This document shows positions 1 to 10,467 of a DNA stretch of 64,000 nucleotides, piece after piece (positions within the stretch are counted from its first letter, which is position 1; every line of letters starts with the position of its first letter). The notes beneath the pieces are model-generated. The model was not told the origin of the DNA. It saw nothing but the letters and a program-made list of their open reading frames with translations, and ran no database searches. This stretch comes from Bacteroidota bacterium. Its GTDB lineage: Bacteria > Bacteroidota > Bacteroidia > AKYH767-A > 2013-40CM-41-45. The translations under genes and the position numbers were made by a program. Location of the stretch: assembly GCA_016708785.1 (NCBI GenBank), contig JADJFC010000003.1, positions 1-64,000 of the forward strand, written 5' to 3'.

Positions 1-119
1 ATTTTATTAACAATGTCCTCGATAGTTTTATTGGCAATAGTGCCAGCTTGGAAGTGCTTATACTCTTTTGAGAATTTTAATGTAGCAATCTTTTTAAATG
101 GTTCTATTTCCAAAGACAT
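1..119 (-). CDS. hypothetical protein, partial (3' end outside window)
   Basis: Reading the minus strand from an ATG at 117-119 gives an open frame of about 39 codons that leaves the window at base 1, starting MSLEIEPFKKIATLKF. No domain is recognisable in so short a piece. It sits in the gene-poor left part of the window and points out of it, so the rest of the gene should lie to the left. Treat as a possible N-terminus only. Confidence 0.35.
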   Translation of the reverse strand, partial: MSLEIEPFKKIATLKFSKEYKHFQAGTIANKTIEDIVNK

Positions 120-463
120 ATTATTGTAATCGAATTTAGACAAAAGATAGTATTCTGTTTGGAGAAAAATGCTCGTCTGCTTTCAAAATTGAAGATAGGT
201 AATTTTGACTGAGGTTATAAAATTAAGTGTATACTTAATATAATAACATTCTTTGCAAGCGATTTGAGTTCTTCACTGGTTGATTAAACTTTCCCGGGCG
301 ATCCATAAGTCTTTAAAGTTAAATAGCACATATATATTTCGTTTTATTCCTTATACAAATTACTTATAGGCAATCTTTTTTCCCAGATTTGAATCTAAAT
401 TTAGGCTATTCAAAAATCGAGTTCTTTGTTCAAATACTTGATGTCATTTTTCTTCTGTTATGT

Positions 464-976
464 TCACTTGCTTCCAAATGTCCAAAATATTTCTAGGCTG
501 TAACCATAATCGTTTATTGTCATGTAAATAGAAGTGCTTTTAATGTCCCACCATTCCGTTTTTATGGCCCAAGTTTCATGGGTATTAACAATGTCATTCA
601 AAATTAGAAAGTGATTTACCTCTACTTCTAAATATGCCTTGTAAAATAAGTCAGTATTTTTACTTGCCGCTTCGAGTCGAAACTTTACCTTGATGATAGC
701 ATTGCATTGTGATTCCTTTTCCATGTTAGTTAAAACTGCTACATTTTGTTGTGCATAAAAATACTCAACACGCTTATACTGAATAACATCTAATTCGGAC
801 AATGAGTCCAAGTTTAGCTTTGAAGAAATATGAGGATTATAGAAGGTGACATTACATATTTGAATTGGGTTCGGATTCTGAAGGGAAAGATCGTCGATTT
901 TAAAAACTAGATAACCATCTTTCATTGGTCGATTGATCAAGTTGGTTAGACCATTGTGATCCATTTCCATGGTCAT
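464..976 (-). CDS. hypothetical protein, 170 aa
   Basis: An uninterrupted minus-strand frame of 170 codons with ordinary soluble-protein composition, no signal peptide, no membrane segment and no motif I recognise. It is rich in aromatic residues and contains an ETWAIKTEWWDIKS stretch near residue 135-148. It is isolated: the neighbours are short hypothetical frames on the same strand, a pattern typical of immunity genes or other accessory cargo in Bacteroidota, but nothing in the protein itself shows that role. The start could also be the internal Met at residue 3 or 5. Confidence 0.5.
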   Translation of the reverse strand: MTMEMDHNGLTNLINRPMKDGYLVFKIDDLSLQNPNPIQICNVTFYNPHISSKLNLDSLSELDVIQYKRVEYFYAQQNVAVLTNMEKESQCNAIIKVKFRLEAASKNTDLFYKAYLEVEVNHFLILNDIVNTHETWAIKTEWWDIKSTSIYMTINDYGYSLEIFWTFGSK

Positions 977-1254
977 AGATTTCTTTCGGATTTTAAATAT
1001 TCTTGATATTTGGCTTTGTCTCCAAGGAAGTTAGAAATTATTTTCAAAGGAAACTCATTTTAAAGGGTCACAGAGTAATATAATATCCGGTATTTTCTTG
1101 ATATCATAAATCATGCTCCAAAATGAAAAAGCTCAACAATAAATGCATTGACAAGAAATTTTTATATTGTCATAATCACCTGCTTAGGCACGAGAGTTTG
1201 TCTGATAAAACACGAACTAAATAATTAGCTATTGGTTGCTATACGGATGTTTAT

Positions 1255-1602
1255 TTAAATTAGATTTTTTAATTTACCAATTTGAGAAATAATATTAGCT
1301 ATATTTTTAAGGTAATTTCTATTTCTTGTTTTATAGTCTTCGTTTCCTTTGGGCTTTATATATAGTTTTATTTTTTTAATATGATATTGAATTGAGGTTC
1401 TTCTTGCAACAATGTTAGTGCGATTAAATAGTGGATTTTCCAAAAGTAAATAGTTTATCCATTTATATGAATTCTCAAAATTGTGATCTAATTGATCTTT
1501 AATTTTGATGAAAAGAGATCTATGTGATTCATGCCTTACCTCGTCAATGAACAATTCATTTCTTTTTATTGAATGTAGACCATTAGTGTTGAAAGAATTC
1601 AA
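1255..1602 (-). CDS. hypothetical protein, 115 aa, basic C-terminus
   Basis: A minus-strand frame of 115 codons. The C-terminal half is strongly basic (Lys/Arg/Asn-rich, around residues 65-110) and could bind nucleic acid, but there is no recognisable domain. The length and composition are plausible for a small accessory protein, and no overlapping frame looks better. The function is unknown. Confidence 0.4.
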   Translation of the reverse strand: MNSFNTNGLHSIKRNELFIDEVRHESHRSLFIKIKDQLDHNFENSYKWINYLLLENPLFNRTNIVARRTSIQYHIKKIKLYIKPKGNEDYKTRNRNYLKNIANIISQIGKLKNLI

Positions 1603-1858
1603 AACGCCTATTTACATGGATTAGCTTAATTTGTCGGAAGAAAAATTGTCAATTCGTCTTAACATACTTTTTAATGGTTACTTGCAAAGGTCTATTGCAA
1701 AAGGGGGTTTTGAAAAATCAATTAGGCAAGAAAATATTGGCTATGCTGAATTTTATCCAATTTTTAAAATCGTTTGTTCATGGAGAATGCTACTTCGATA
1801 ATAAATTTCAGAAAATCTCTACCTATCATGTTATTGAATAAGATTCATCTCGTTTACA

Positions 1859-2086
1859 TTAATAAGTTCCATGTTTATTAGGTGGGCCAGTTTTCAAAGT
1901 ATAAGTTTTATTAAAAATCGAAGAATTATTTGATTTGGCAGTTTCATAAAAAGGCTTCAATTCATCTATGGAAAGGTTACTGTATGTGTTGATGTGTTGC
2001 AATAAATTAAGCTGGCTTCCATAGATAAAATTATATAATCTTTCAAAAGTTATTATAATGTATAACACTTTTGAATAATTAAACAT
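1859..2086 (-). CDS. hypothetical small protein, 75 aa, possibly a fragment
   Basis: A short minus-strand frame with no recognisable domain. It lies just beyond the IS3-family element and may be the remaining end of a longer gene, since the bases on both sides contain many stops. Kept with low confidence because nothing else explains this stretch. Confidence 0.25.
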   Translation of the reverse strand: MFNYSKVLYIIITFERLYNFIYGSQLNLLQHINTYSNLSIDELKPFYETAKSNNSSIFNKTYTLKTGPPNKHGTY

Positions 2087-2157
2087 CCGTTCGTATTGTC
2101 AGCTTCCCTTTTTCGGACCACTTAAAGTAGAATTTCCTGATTAATAATCCTAATAGG

Positions 2158-2229
2158 GTTGATATTGAAATATTGATAAATCATTTTTTAATTTTTTACG
2201 GGAAGATTTATCAACATTTCAACATCAAT
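2158..2229. repeat. long imperfect inverted repeat at the end of the IS3-like element
   Basis: Arms of about 25 bases at 2158-2182 and 2205-2229 are reverse complements apart from a few mismatches, separated by 22 bases. The hairpin overlaps the last codons of the reconstructed transposase orfB (stop at 2188-2190). It could be a transcription terminator of the element or part of its right end; I could not identify a matching terminal repeat on the other side. Confidence 0.5.
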
Positions 2230-3018
2230 AGTAGTAACACACTCTTCTTTCATTTCATTTGGAGTTTTGTAATTTAACGAACTATGCGGTCGGAAATAAT
2301 TATAATCCATTTCCACTCATCGGCTTTGATTCTGAATTCTTCGACAGAACAAAATAGATTTTGCATTCAAGAAACTCCTTTCTAATGTTGCCATTGCATC
2401 GTTCTACAAATGCATTTTGTGTCGGTTTTCCTGGCTGAATAAAATGCAAAGAGATATTGTTGGCTTTGCACCAAATATCCAGTTGATGAGAAATAAATTC
2501 GGGACCGTTATCCCGCGAATCATTTCCGGTAGTCCTCGGGTTTCTTTCAATGCTTCCAGTACTCGTATCACACGCAACGTTGGTAGTGATGTGTCTACTT
2601 CGATCCACAACACTTCACGATTGTAGTCGTCAAGTACATTTAGTAGCCTTACTTTTTTCCCGTCCCACAGACTATCGCTCATGAAATCAATACTCCATAC
2701 CTGATTGATAGACTGTGGCTGCCACAGTGCCTGTTTCACTCTTGCAGGAAGACGTTTTCTCATTCTTCTTCGAATATTTAATCCCATGCGTGTGTACACC
2801 TTGTAGACTCTCTTGTGGTTCCAACTGAATTTCATTTTTCTTAAGCGATGATAGCTTTGCCAGAATCCTATGGCCGGATGCTTTTCAATCAATTTCTTGA
2901 GTTCAATTCGCACCGGTTCATCTTTGTCCGGACGTGACACATAACTGAAATTGCTTCTTGGCACATCCACTATTTTGCAGGCCTGACGAATGGTTAGTTT
3001 TCTTTCTTCCACCAACAT
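2188..3018 (-). pseudogene. IS3-family transposase OrfB, frameshifted
   Basis: The minus strand encodes the catalytic half of an IS3-group DDE transposase (rve-type integrase core). The first frame, from 3018, carries the HTH-like start and the NQVWSIDFMSD segment with the first catalytic Asp, then LLNVLDDYNRE. A one-base loss near 2515 shifts the frame to the second Asp motif (DNGPEFIS) and the catalytic Glu in AFVERCNG. Further indels near 2340 and 2310 are needed to reach a plausible end (RPHSSLNYKTPNEM) with TAA at 2188-2190. The reconstructed length of about 277 residues is normal for OrfB. With at least three frame disruptions the copy should be inactive unless they are sequencing errors. 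Confidence 0.85.
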
Positions 3019-3029
3019 CTTTGCACAAC

Positions 3030-3395
3030 TTATCCTCTCGGCAGGCCTCCGTACTTTTTTTCCAGAATGTATTTGATCGCATCAATTTCTAAGACCTGGT
3101 TGGCGACGATCTTTTTTAACCGAGCGTTCTCTTCTTCCAGATCCTTCACCCGTTTGAGTTCATTCACGTCCATTCCGCCGTACTTGGCTTTCCAATTGTA
3201 GAATGTCTGTTCGGAAAGGCCGTGTTCCCGGCATAGCTCCGACACTTTTTTGCCTTGTTCATACTGCCTGAGTATGTTAACAATCTGCGTTTCGGTAAAT
3301 CTTGATTTTTCATCCGACTTTAAATTTAGAGATTTTAAATTATTTTCTCTATTTTTAAATGGCCGAATTATAGGGAAGCTGACAGTATTTCGCAC
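3030..3395 (-). CDS. IS3-family transposase OrfA (HTH/leucine-zipper subunit)
   Basis: OrfA binds the element ends and is normally fused to OrfB by programmed frameshifting. The frame shows the family's N-terminal HTH (FTETQIVNILRQYEQGKK, then VSELCREHGLSEQTFYNWKAKYGG, about residues 36-76) followed by a coiled-coil zipper (residues 80-112, VKDLEEENARLKKIV). The genuine start is probably downstream of the listed one, near residue 25, because the first 25 residues do not look like OrfA and may belong to the interrupted host gene. It lies 11 bases upstream of OrfB on the same strand. Confidence 0.8.
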   Translation of the reverse strand: MRNTVSFPIIRPFKNRENNLKSLNLKSDEKSRFTETQIVNILRQYEQGKKVSELCREHGLSEQTFYNWKAKYGGMDVNELKRVKDLEEENARLKKIVANQVLEIDAIKYILEKKYGGLPRG

Positions 3396-3419
3396 TTATA
3401 TTATGGATTTCAGCGACTC

Positions 3420-3799
3420 TGAGTTTCCTTTTTCAACTTGTGTAACTACTTTATTTATTGTATATTAGTTATGAAACATCGATGTCCTCGGTCCACAATT
3501 GATAGTTGATGGACATTGTGGTTTTGTTGTTGTGGGTCTTCAACATTAACAATTGTGCTTCCTAGAATTGGTTTTTTTTTTCAGCTTCTTGTTGAGTTTT
3601 TAAATAGTATCTGCATCTAAATCACCGTACTTTATTCTTTTATATTGCCTATCAATCCAATAAGTGATTTTCTTATAACGAAAAATATTATTAGACCTAA
3701 AAATAGAACTACTATAGGCCACTTAATGATCGCTAACAGGTTTAAAAAGTCATTATAATTAAAAGTCGAATTAGTTGCAATAGTTGAATCGGACCCCAT
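3420..3799 (-). pseudogene. truncated small membrane protein gene interrupted near the IS3-like element
   Basis: From an ATG at 3797-3799 the minus strand reads a soluble N-terminus followed by one strong hydrophobic segment (residues about 22-46, LLAIIKWPIVVLFLGLIIFF) and a basic stretch. A TAA then breaks the frame at about residue 67, and further coding-like sequence in other frames runs to the IS3-like element. This resembles the single-TM small proteins found in front of toxin or sensor genes, but that is inference. The gene was probably broken by indels and by the IS insertion. Confidence 0.45.
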
Positions 3800-4189
3800 A
3801 ATTTTCAGGATGTTAAAATTGGTATAAACGAATATCCGTAATTATCGCCAAAAATCAAAGCGTGTTGTTTTGAATATAGCCAAGAACAAAGTATTTTCTT
3901 GAATTTCGGGATATTTGGTTCATCCTGTAATTACTCTCTAATTGATGAATTAGTTTTCTTTAATGAGAGCTGTATACTCGCCAGTTACTTTTTTGATCAA
4001 TTAGGGTATTATTTCAAAGTGTTACTTTCAAATTTCATCCAATCAGTGGTTTAAGAAATTCAAATGAATTTCGAATTTAAAGAAGATCAAGAGGATTTCG
4101 AAAGATTACTCTCGTAGTAATCGCATACGATTGAGCATTCTGTCACTGGTTCGAATTTCGTCCAGTAGCTGAAAAAGCACAGCGAGTTC

Positions 4190-4512
4190 AACAATCACAG
4201 AAACAACCTCAAAAAATAATGCTTTCCAAACATGGTGAAGAGTGTATGCTAAATCTCAGCATGTCTGACATGAGTAGTAGTTTGGTCATCGACCACCTGA
4301 TTCCACTTTCAACCAATCTGCTCAATAAGTCCCTCCCGAAAGAAAAAAGCCGCTAAAGGGTAAGAAAGTAGCGGACTCAGAGTTTTGGGTCCAATCATAT
4401 TGACAATTTAGTCATTGCTTGTGCGAATTGTAATAATCATAAGAAACATCGGATATTGAGGAGGGCGAAGTTTTTGAAAAATTTGAACGAGAGAAAGTTT
4501 GCTGCAAAGTGA
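4190..4512 (+). pseudogene. HNH endonuclease remnant
   Basis: Plus-strand translation gives KHGEECMLN, then VIDHLIPLS (the core DH of HNH nucleases). After a frame change near 4390 it reads SNHIDNLVIACANCNNHKKH, which holds the second half of the zinc/HNH fold (N...C-x2-C...H). The order and spacing match HNH endonucleases of the McrA/restriction and toxin type. The frame ends at a TGA at 4510-4512. At least one internal stop and one frameshift make it non-functional as written. The first zinc cysteine pair is not recognisable. Confidence 0.6.
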
Positions 4513-4590
4513 TTTTCGTAAATTTAATACACGAAAACATTTTTATTTTCACTCTTGAGGATTATGAACTACAAGAAATTTCTAATCCCC

Positions 4591-5176
4591 TCATAGAAAA
4601 TTTATTGGAGGATCATCATTCTTTTTATTGTTGTCAATATGTTTTTTCACTAACTCTTCAATTTCATTTCGGCTTACACCATATTTACTCCAGTGCTTTT
4701 GCGCATCTCTAACATCTTCTTTCAACTTTGCTTCTGCTCTTTCTATTAACGCATAAGCGCTTGCAATTCCAAAGATTTGGGGTCTAATTTATCGCGAAGG
4801 TTTAATATGTCAGCAGAAGTATAATTTAAGGGAATTTGAACTGTCGGTTTATTTTCCGGATGTGTGTTCTGGATTTTGTAACCTAACCCTTTTGTAAATA
4901 ATCCACCTGCTTGCATTTCTCCATCTATAAATTTTGGTGCGAAAACAGCTCCTGTATAATCATTAAGAATTAAGTAAAAATATTCTAATGACAACGTAAA
5001 ACTCCCCATCCTTCAGTAGAACAGAACTGCTTAACCTCAATGCCGGGTATGCAAAGAGAAACGTACTTAGGCTGTACCTGATTTCTAGTGCGGTTTCCCT
5101 CGGGCTTTGGGGATTTGGGCTTAACAAAACTTCGGAGATGCTTGACTTTATCAAGCAGTTCGATTTTTTTGGGCAT
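4591..5176 (-). pseudogene. hypothetical protein (~195 aa), split by two frameshifts
   Basis: Three minus-strand pieces join into one protein. The first, from an ATG at 5174-5176, begins MPKKIELLDKVKHLRSFV. The second, after a shift near 5005, contains NDYTGAVFAPKFIDGEMQAGG. The third, after a shift near 4755, gives AYALIERAEAKLKEDVRDAQ and ends at TGA 4591-4593. The third piece is a charged helical tail. No known family is recognised. The joined reading is supported because each piece stays open only where the others close. Confidence 0.5.
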
Positions 5177-5269
5177 TGGAAACTTATTTCATTCATATAT
5201 AAAATGATTTTAATTTCAAACTAAACATTATTTACTTCCTTACTTAGTACCTTCATTTATAATGCCCAT

Positions 5270-5650
5270 GATAAAAAGTGGAAGGCTTTCATCACTTTCT
5301 CCGTTACCATTCTCAATTTTAAAACTAATTTATCAATATTGTCAATAGAAACGTACCTGTAATCTGCTAATGTAAAGTAAAACCATATAGACTCAAAAAT
5401 AGGATTCATGAAATCATTATTATGGCGAAAGTTCTTCTAAATCGTAAAAGTGTTTTTCTCTAGAACGTTGGCTGCGTTAAATAAAGAATTGATAATTTTA
5501 GTTTCCTTCTTCGTTGTTATAAATTCTGAAAAAAACTTCCCCTTAGTTGGGATTTTCGAATGCTAAATCATAGTATTCACAATCATTAAATGTTCCAAAT
5601 TTTTGTGTGATAACTATCATTCTTAACAAGAAAACGACCATTTGAGAGTC
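5270..5650 (-). pseudogene. degenerate coding remnant, unknown family
   Basis: The minus strand keeps short coding-like stretches (for example FMNPIFESIWFYFTLADYRY and FITTKKETKIINSLFN) in different frames with stops between them. It looks like a decayed small gene of the same accessory type as its neighbours. No start, end or function can be assigned. Confidence 0.3.
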
Positions 5651-5740
5651 GCTTTCTGTAAGATTCAATTAAAAGAATTTGATTGATGGTCACTTTCCGG
5701 AGTTAATTTTGCAACGTAAGGTGCTAATTGATCAAAATTG

Positions 5741-6040
5741 TCAAGCTTTGTAATTTCCATCAAGTTTAATGTTGTGAATTCCTTTTTGGTAGGGCAACCT
5801 ATATGAGTTAAATAATTCAGCCAGTATTGGAATTAATTCAGTCTTATTAGAGATCCTGCAGGTTAGTCCATAGTATCCTTCGTCTAAGTTAAATTCATCA
5901 TGAATTGGTTGGAAAACAAGATCAATATATTCGACTTTATCATTACTTAAAGATTCTTTAAATGCAACTAATTTTGATCTGACATATTTGCCAATTTTAT
6001 AATACTTTCTAAAAGTGACAGCGTCGGTGTAAATTAGCAT
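5741..6040 (-). CDS. hypothetical protein, 99 aa
   Basis: A complete minus-strand frame with ATG start, no signal peptide and no membrane segment. The mixed alpha/beta-looking sequence (for example YIDLVFQPIHDEFNLDEGYY) matches no family I know. Small soluble single genes like this are common as immunity proteins, but no toxin partner is visible. Function unknown. Confidence 0.45.
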   Translation of the reverse strand: MLIYTDAVTFRKYYKIGKYVRSKLVAFKESLSNDKVEYIDLVFQPIHDEFNLDEGYYGLTCRISNKTELIPILAELFNSYRLPYQKGIHNIKLDGNYKA

Positions 6041-6402
6041 ACTTTATCTTATATTTATACAATACAACATTTATGTTCTACTTCCACAATTCTTTAATTA
6101 GCATTTTTTCATTCCAAGTCATCATAATAATCCCCTCCAGCATCCCTCATGTTATCAAACCTTGGATTTGTGAAATGAACTCCATATCTGAATTCCTTTT
6201 CCTCATCATAATCATCTTCATCATAAGTGTTTGTTTAATAAGTAATTTTTTACCTCTAATTCTCCTTGATAGTCATCATCAAGCTTCAATTTTATAATTA
6301 AAATTATAAAATTTAGTGACCTCCAAATGTGTTTTTAAGGTCTGTGGATCTGTCAACATTTCTATTTTTAAATATAAATTTTACCAATTAAATCATCGGT
6401 AT

Positions 6403-6633
6403 TCAAATAAGAAAAAGGGAATGCTTCCAGTTCAGATAAAAAAATAAAAGCATTATCTTTGGAATGGACTTTGGTGTTATGTAAAACCTTGTGATAATAT
6501 AATTATGATCATCTTCAAACCTAACCGAAAAATATTCTGTTTTCTTTTTTTCACTTATAAGATTATCTTTTATCTCAGTAATTGTAGCTGCATATATTCC
6601 AGGCTGGAATAACTTTTTTTCGCTCTTTTCCAT
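6403..6633 (-). CDS. hypothetical protein, 76 aa, probably frameshifted at its C-terminus
   Basis: The frame begins MEKSEKKLFQPGIYAATITEIKD and continues KKTEYFSVRFEDDHNYIITR. The pattern (PG.Y.A.I...KD...K..Y..VRFE) resembles small beta-barrel, DUF669-like phage or mobile-element proteins, though I cannot confirm this. After residue 60 the sequence becomes hydrophobic and unlike the start, which suggests a late frameshift in the run of A/T bases near 6440. The frame continued in the other phase would add about 20 residues. Confidence 0.4.
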   Translation of the reverse strand: MEKSEKKLFQPGIYAATITEIKDNLISEKKKTEYFSVRFEDDHNYIITRFYITPKSIPKIMLLFFYLNWKHSLFLI

Positions 6634-8029
6634 GAGGTAGTTTTAAAGTTCAAATAGCTATTAGCAGGAATGAGTATTAAATTTATTCTTTCACAACTGA
6701 CTTTCTAACCTCAAAAATAGCAAACTATAAGTTAATTCCAAACTTTATTTAGAAGCCACCATTATATAAAGCCTAGTTTCAAATCTCTTCCTCAAAATGG
6801 ATAGGTCTTTTGCAATTAAGCTTCTTTCAACATTTTTTTGCGACCCTTCTTCATCGTGTTTTGCATTCTTGTGCCAACGAGGTATCCCTTTTCAATTTTT
6901 TTATAGTAAGCTCAAAATCAAATTTCGATTGGAAATAATCCCCACCTTGGTAGATTTGACGGCCGAACGGAATCCGTAATTCATTGGTAAATCAATTTGC
7001 AAATACAGTATCCTCCCCAGGGAATAAAATGTTTATGTCAACCTTCGATAATTATAAACATAAGCCTCCAAATTCACAAGCAAGAGTAAATTATCTCTTA
7101 ATCTCCCATGTTCCTTCATAACCACGTTGCAATCCAGTATCAGGCTTTGAAATTCGAGTGGATCGTTAAGTGTTTTTTAAATACGAATCCAATGGCAAAG
7201 TTACAAATGGTAAAAAATGTCTTGGTAGATAATTTATCAAGTTCTTTGTCCGCACATATGTAATGTTAATATCTACAAACTGCTGTAGAATAATTTTAAT
7301 CAAGGCTAATTTATTTGCTGCCTAATCTTGCTTTTTTTTTTACATAATCCAAAACAAATTTAATTCCTGTCAGAAAACGTCACAATCGTGAAAGATGAAG
7401 GTTAAAAGTCTTTCAACATTATTTTGAATGGTAAAAAAAGGCCTAAATATTTTTCAAGTAATGTATTGTGAATGAACAGAGTCAATAGAATATGTTATGC
7501 CATTCTTCCGGGAGATTCCATGATTTTAATTATATCAGTATCAGAAATTGACTTGTTTTTCAAATAGATACAATCAATGATTTTGCAATCAGCTTTTGAA
7601 TACTAAAACCACTTCTTGCATCACCTTACTTTTTTGTTATAATAGTGGCAAGAGTTCTTTAGAGCATTTTAGTAAGTCAATGCTCATTTCAAAATAGTGT
7701 TGTCGCCAATATTTCCCCAGCCCGTCTGAAAAAGGGTTTCTTCATCAAACCAGTCGCTGTGTTTGTGATGTTTCCGTTCCCGTAAGCGTATTCTTGATCG
7801 AAAATATTCTTATATTTAAAAAACATCAATATCTATTTGCGCGAATGTTTTAAAATTCTCCATAAATCCAGATTGTTGAAATATTTATCTATTATTAACA
7901 GATTCCATGTCTTGCCAAAATTGTACACAAAGAATAGTCGTTAAATATTCTCCACCTATGTTTTATAAGTTGAATTCTCCTTCAAATTATTTTTTTAACA
8001 TCCCCAAACTATTTATCTTCAAACTTTGA
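6634..8029. other. gene-poor AT-rich stretch, no supported gene
   Basis: About 1.4 kb without a convincing gene on either strand. Stops are frequent in all frames, and short open stretches (such as the plus-strand frame at 6797-6979) have no family resemblance. Minus-strand reading gives isolated coding-like snippets near 6800-6980 and 7680-7760 that could be further remnants of the decayed gene to the right. I see no RNA gene, terminator or repeat here. Confidence 0.5.
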
Positions 8030-8760
8030 CAATAAATCATGATCCCATTTATGCTGAGGTTAAAGACAAATAGTTGTAGTTCCATTTCTTCAAATGATTT
8101 TATGGTTTCTTCGTTCCAAACTACTGTCTATTACTACTCAAAGTTAAAATCAATTTTATTCTCGAAATCTCACTATTTTGTCGAGACTCCATTTTTTATT
8201 GATTCATTCATAGAGAGTTCTTTCCAATCAATCAAATCCAAAACATATCAATTAACTCATTGACCAGTCAATCCTTTTAAAAACTTACACTGCATTCATT
8301 AATGTCAGATCAAAGGATAGTTATACATGCGTGGAGCGTTTGATAAGATCTATTGTTAATATTTGTCCAAGTAAATTAGATTTATATTTTACCAATCTCG
8401 TCAAATCCCAATTCAAATGTTGTCATGATTAATTGTCCCAAAATGTACTTTCTCAATATTGTCTTCGATTAAATTAATGACCATGGTACTCCTTTGTTTG
8501 CGCTGAGTTGTTCCCAATTCCATACATCTTTGTATGCGGTAATCAATTTCTTGTCCATGGTAGATTTGGGTCTTTACTGACTTCCTTCCAATTTATTGAT
8601 TTTGAATACCGAATGTTTTTACAAAGTGGCAAAGCAAATTCTAGGTACTCGAACCTTTGTTTTTGCAATACTCTCCGTTTGCTTGACATATTTCCGAAAC
8701 TAAACTTTCATCTCATTTTTGGTTTGAATGAAATTACAGGATAAAAAAGAAGATTGTATA
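8030..8760 (-). pseudogene. remnant of a tryptophan-rich tandem-repeat protein
   Basis: In shifting minus-strand frames the sequence reads INWKEVSKDPNLPWT, then LITAYKDVWNWEQLSANKG followed by VPWS (8470-8600), and further down IDWKELSMNES (about 8200-8240) and WNYNYLSL (near 8080). These are degenerate copies of a repeat of the form W-x-x-L/V-S-x-N-x-x-L/V-P-W-[ST], about 25-30 residues per unit, which I remember from uncharacterised Bacteroidota and large-virus proteins. The frame is broken several times, so this is a pseudogene or an error-rich stretch. Function of the family is unknown. Confidence 0.55.
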
Positions 8761-9425
8761 ATTCTTACTAAATTGACTGAAACTGTTTTGATTGAGTTAA
8801 AATTTCGAATAGAGTCGAAAAATAAGAATATTTATTGCCATCGTAATAGTCGCAGAAAAATTTTTTAATTGTTTAATTTCAATAGTGCATTTTTTAATAG
8901 ATTACATTTATGAATAAATTCTAGAATTGGCTTGGGAAATTTGTCGATAATATATTGGAATGAATTCTGGATTCGTTTTTCAAAGTATTATTTTTATTAT
9001 TAAATTCCACTAATAAAGTTTCAATCCTTCTGAAATGTGTATTGAGGATCTTTAAGGAGCAATATCATTTTGAAAAATAATAAATAATTTCCCTTTCTTT
9101 CTCTTTTCTGCAAAACGATTTTTCCACAGACAACATCCTTTGGAGGAACACTGGCCCCTCTTAGCGAATCCATGAACCGAATTACTCCTCATCCTAATGA
9201 TCCACGTCGCCTAATGAAGCAAAAGCCTCAGCCTTGCGAAATGAGGCCAATGGTTAATGAAATGAAATTGAGGTCCTGAGCGGATTTGTGTGGTCTTACA
9301 TACTCGGTTTGATTGGTGATTCAGAGAGGGATTTGAAAATCTGAGTCGAGGAGAGACGACTTTTGGCGGTGGGATTAGAGAAATTATCGTAAAAAGTATA
9401 TTTAAATATTTGCTTTGGTTCATGC
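8761..9425. other. non-coding or fully decayed stretch
   Basis: No frame on either strand gives a recognisable protein. A short, more GC-rich segment (about 9120-9360) stands out from the AT-rich surroundings and may be a fragment of another gene, but its translation contains stops and no motif. No RNA gene seen. Confidence 0.4.
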
Positions 9426-9805
9426 TTATTCCAGTCTACCCCATGACATATTCCATGCAGCATTAAACCTGCTTATGCTATCGTTTTGATGCAAGAACTC
9501 CAATGTTCCCGGATTACCGTTTGTATATGCGTCAAACAAAAGGTTTATTGTAAACGTTTGACTTGTATCAGTAAAATTATTTATTTGAATATTTGATGAT
9601 CCATTAAATTCATATGTGCTATTTATTTGGCCAAATCGATCCGTGATAAGTGTTGCACCATTTACGGTCCCGTAAAATTATTACCGGATAAATCATTCGA
9701 GTTGCCGGTGAATGGTCAATAACCAATTAGGCCATTAATAGGTGTTTGCGAAATCGAAACAAGTGATGAAATCAAAATTGTAAAAAACAATGTAATTTTT
9801 ATCAG
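9426..9805 (-). pseudogene. LamG/concanavalin-like secreted protein, N-terminal remnant
   Basis: The minus strand reads a signal-peptide-like start (ITLFFTILISSLVSISQ) followed by a typical LamG opening (GLIGY, PFTGNSNDLSGNNFTG, then DRFGQINSTYEFNGSSN). The tryptophan expected after GLIGY is a TGA and one base is missing after NNFTG, so the frame is broken at least twice. The start codon position reads CTG. The product stops at TAA 9426-9428 after about 125 residues, so the rest of the domain and any T9SS tail are missing. Confidence 0.6.
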
Positions 9806-10467
9806 GCCTTGTGGTATTTAAATTAGTGTGTCCTCTAACATAGGAAAATATCCAACGTCTTGAAAACGTATAAATATCTAAGTAAAACCGTAAAAAATCT
9901 TTTCCGCAAAAAAAGTAAAACGGCTCTATTTTATTTTAAATTTTGGAATTTATTTTTTGCGGAATTAAAACAAAACACATGAAAGACTCGCTTTGCGTCG
10001 TTTCAAATTATTTAAAGCAATTTCTAGATGAATGACCAACATTTATTTCTATTTCTGTTGAAATTATCATGGAAAATGTTCGTGAAAACGCCCGTAAACG
10101 GATAAAAACGGTCGTAAACGTTTGATTACAGAAGTAAACGGTTGTTTACAGGAGTGACTTTTTAATTGGCGTTAAATCATCTGTTTTACTCCGGATTTTT
10201 CAATTTTATAGCTCAATTTTTAAAAATATTTTTTCGAATTTTCGAAAAATGCGAAAAAAATATTTTTTTAAAGCAAGAAAAAATGTGCTTATGTACAACA
10301 GCATAGTTGCATTTTGAAAAATGTTTATAGGTAAAGCGCAAGGAGAATATTGGGAAATAGATGTTGCAACAGCAATGAGAAATTCGAAAACGGAGATTAG
10401 ACTTCCGGAGATTTATTATACATTAGCTTATTGTAATTTTTACAGAAACACACAAATACGCTTTAAC
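9806..10467. other. intergenic region with short direct repeats
   Basis: No supported gene. Between 10086 and 10157 the words CGTAAACGG / GGTCGTAAACG / AGTAAACGGTTG recur four times at intervals of 12-25 bases, possibly a protein-binding cluster or decayed repeat. The rest is strongly AT-rich leader for the surface gene that starts near 10468. The plus-strand frame open from 10321 upstream of the signal peptide is probably not translated. Confidence 0.4.
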
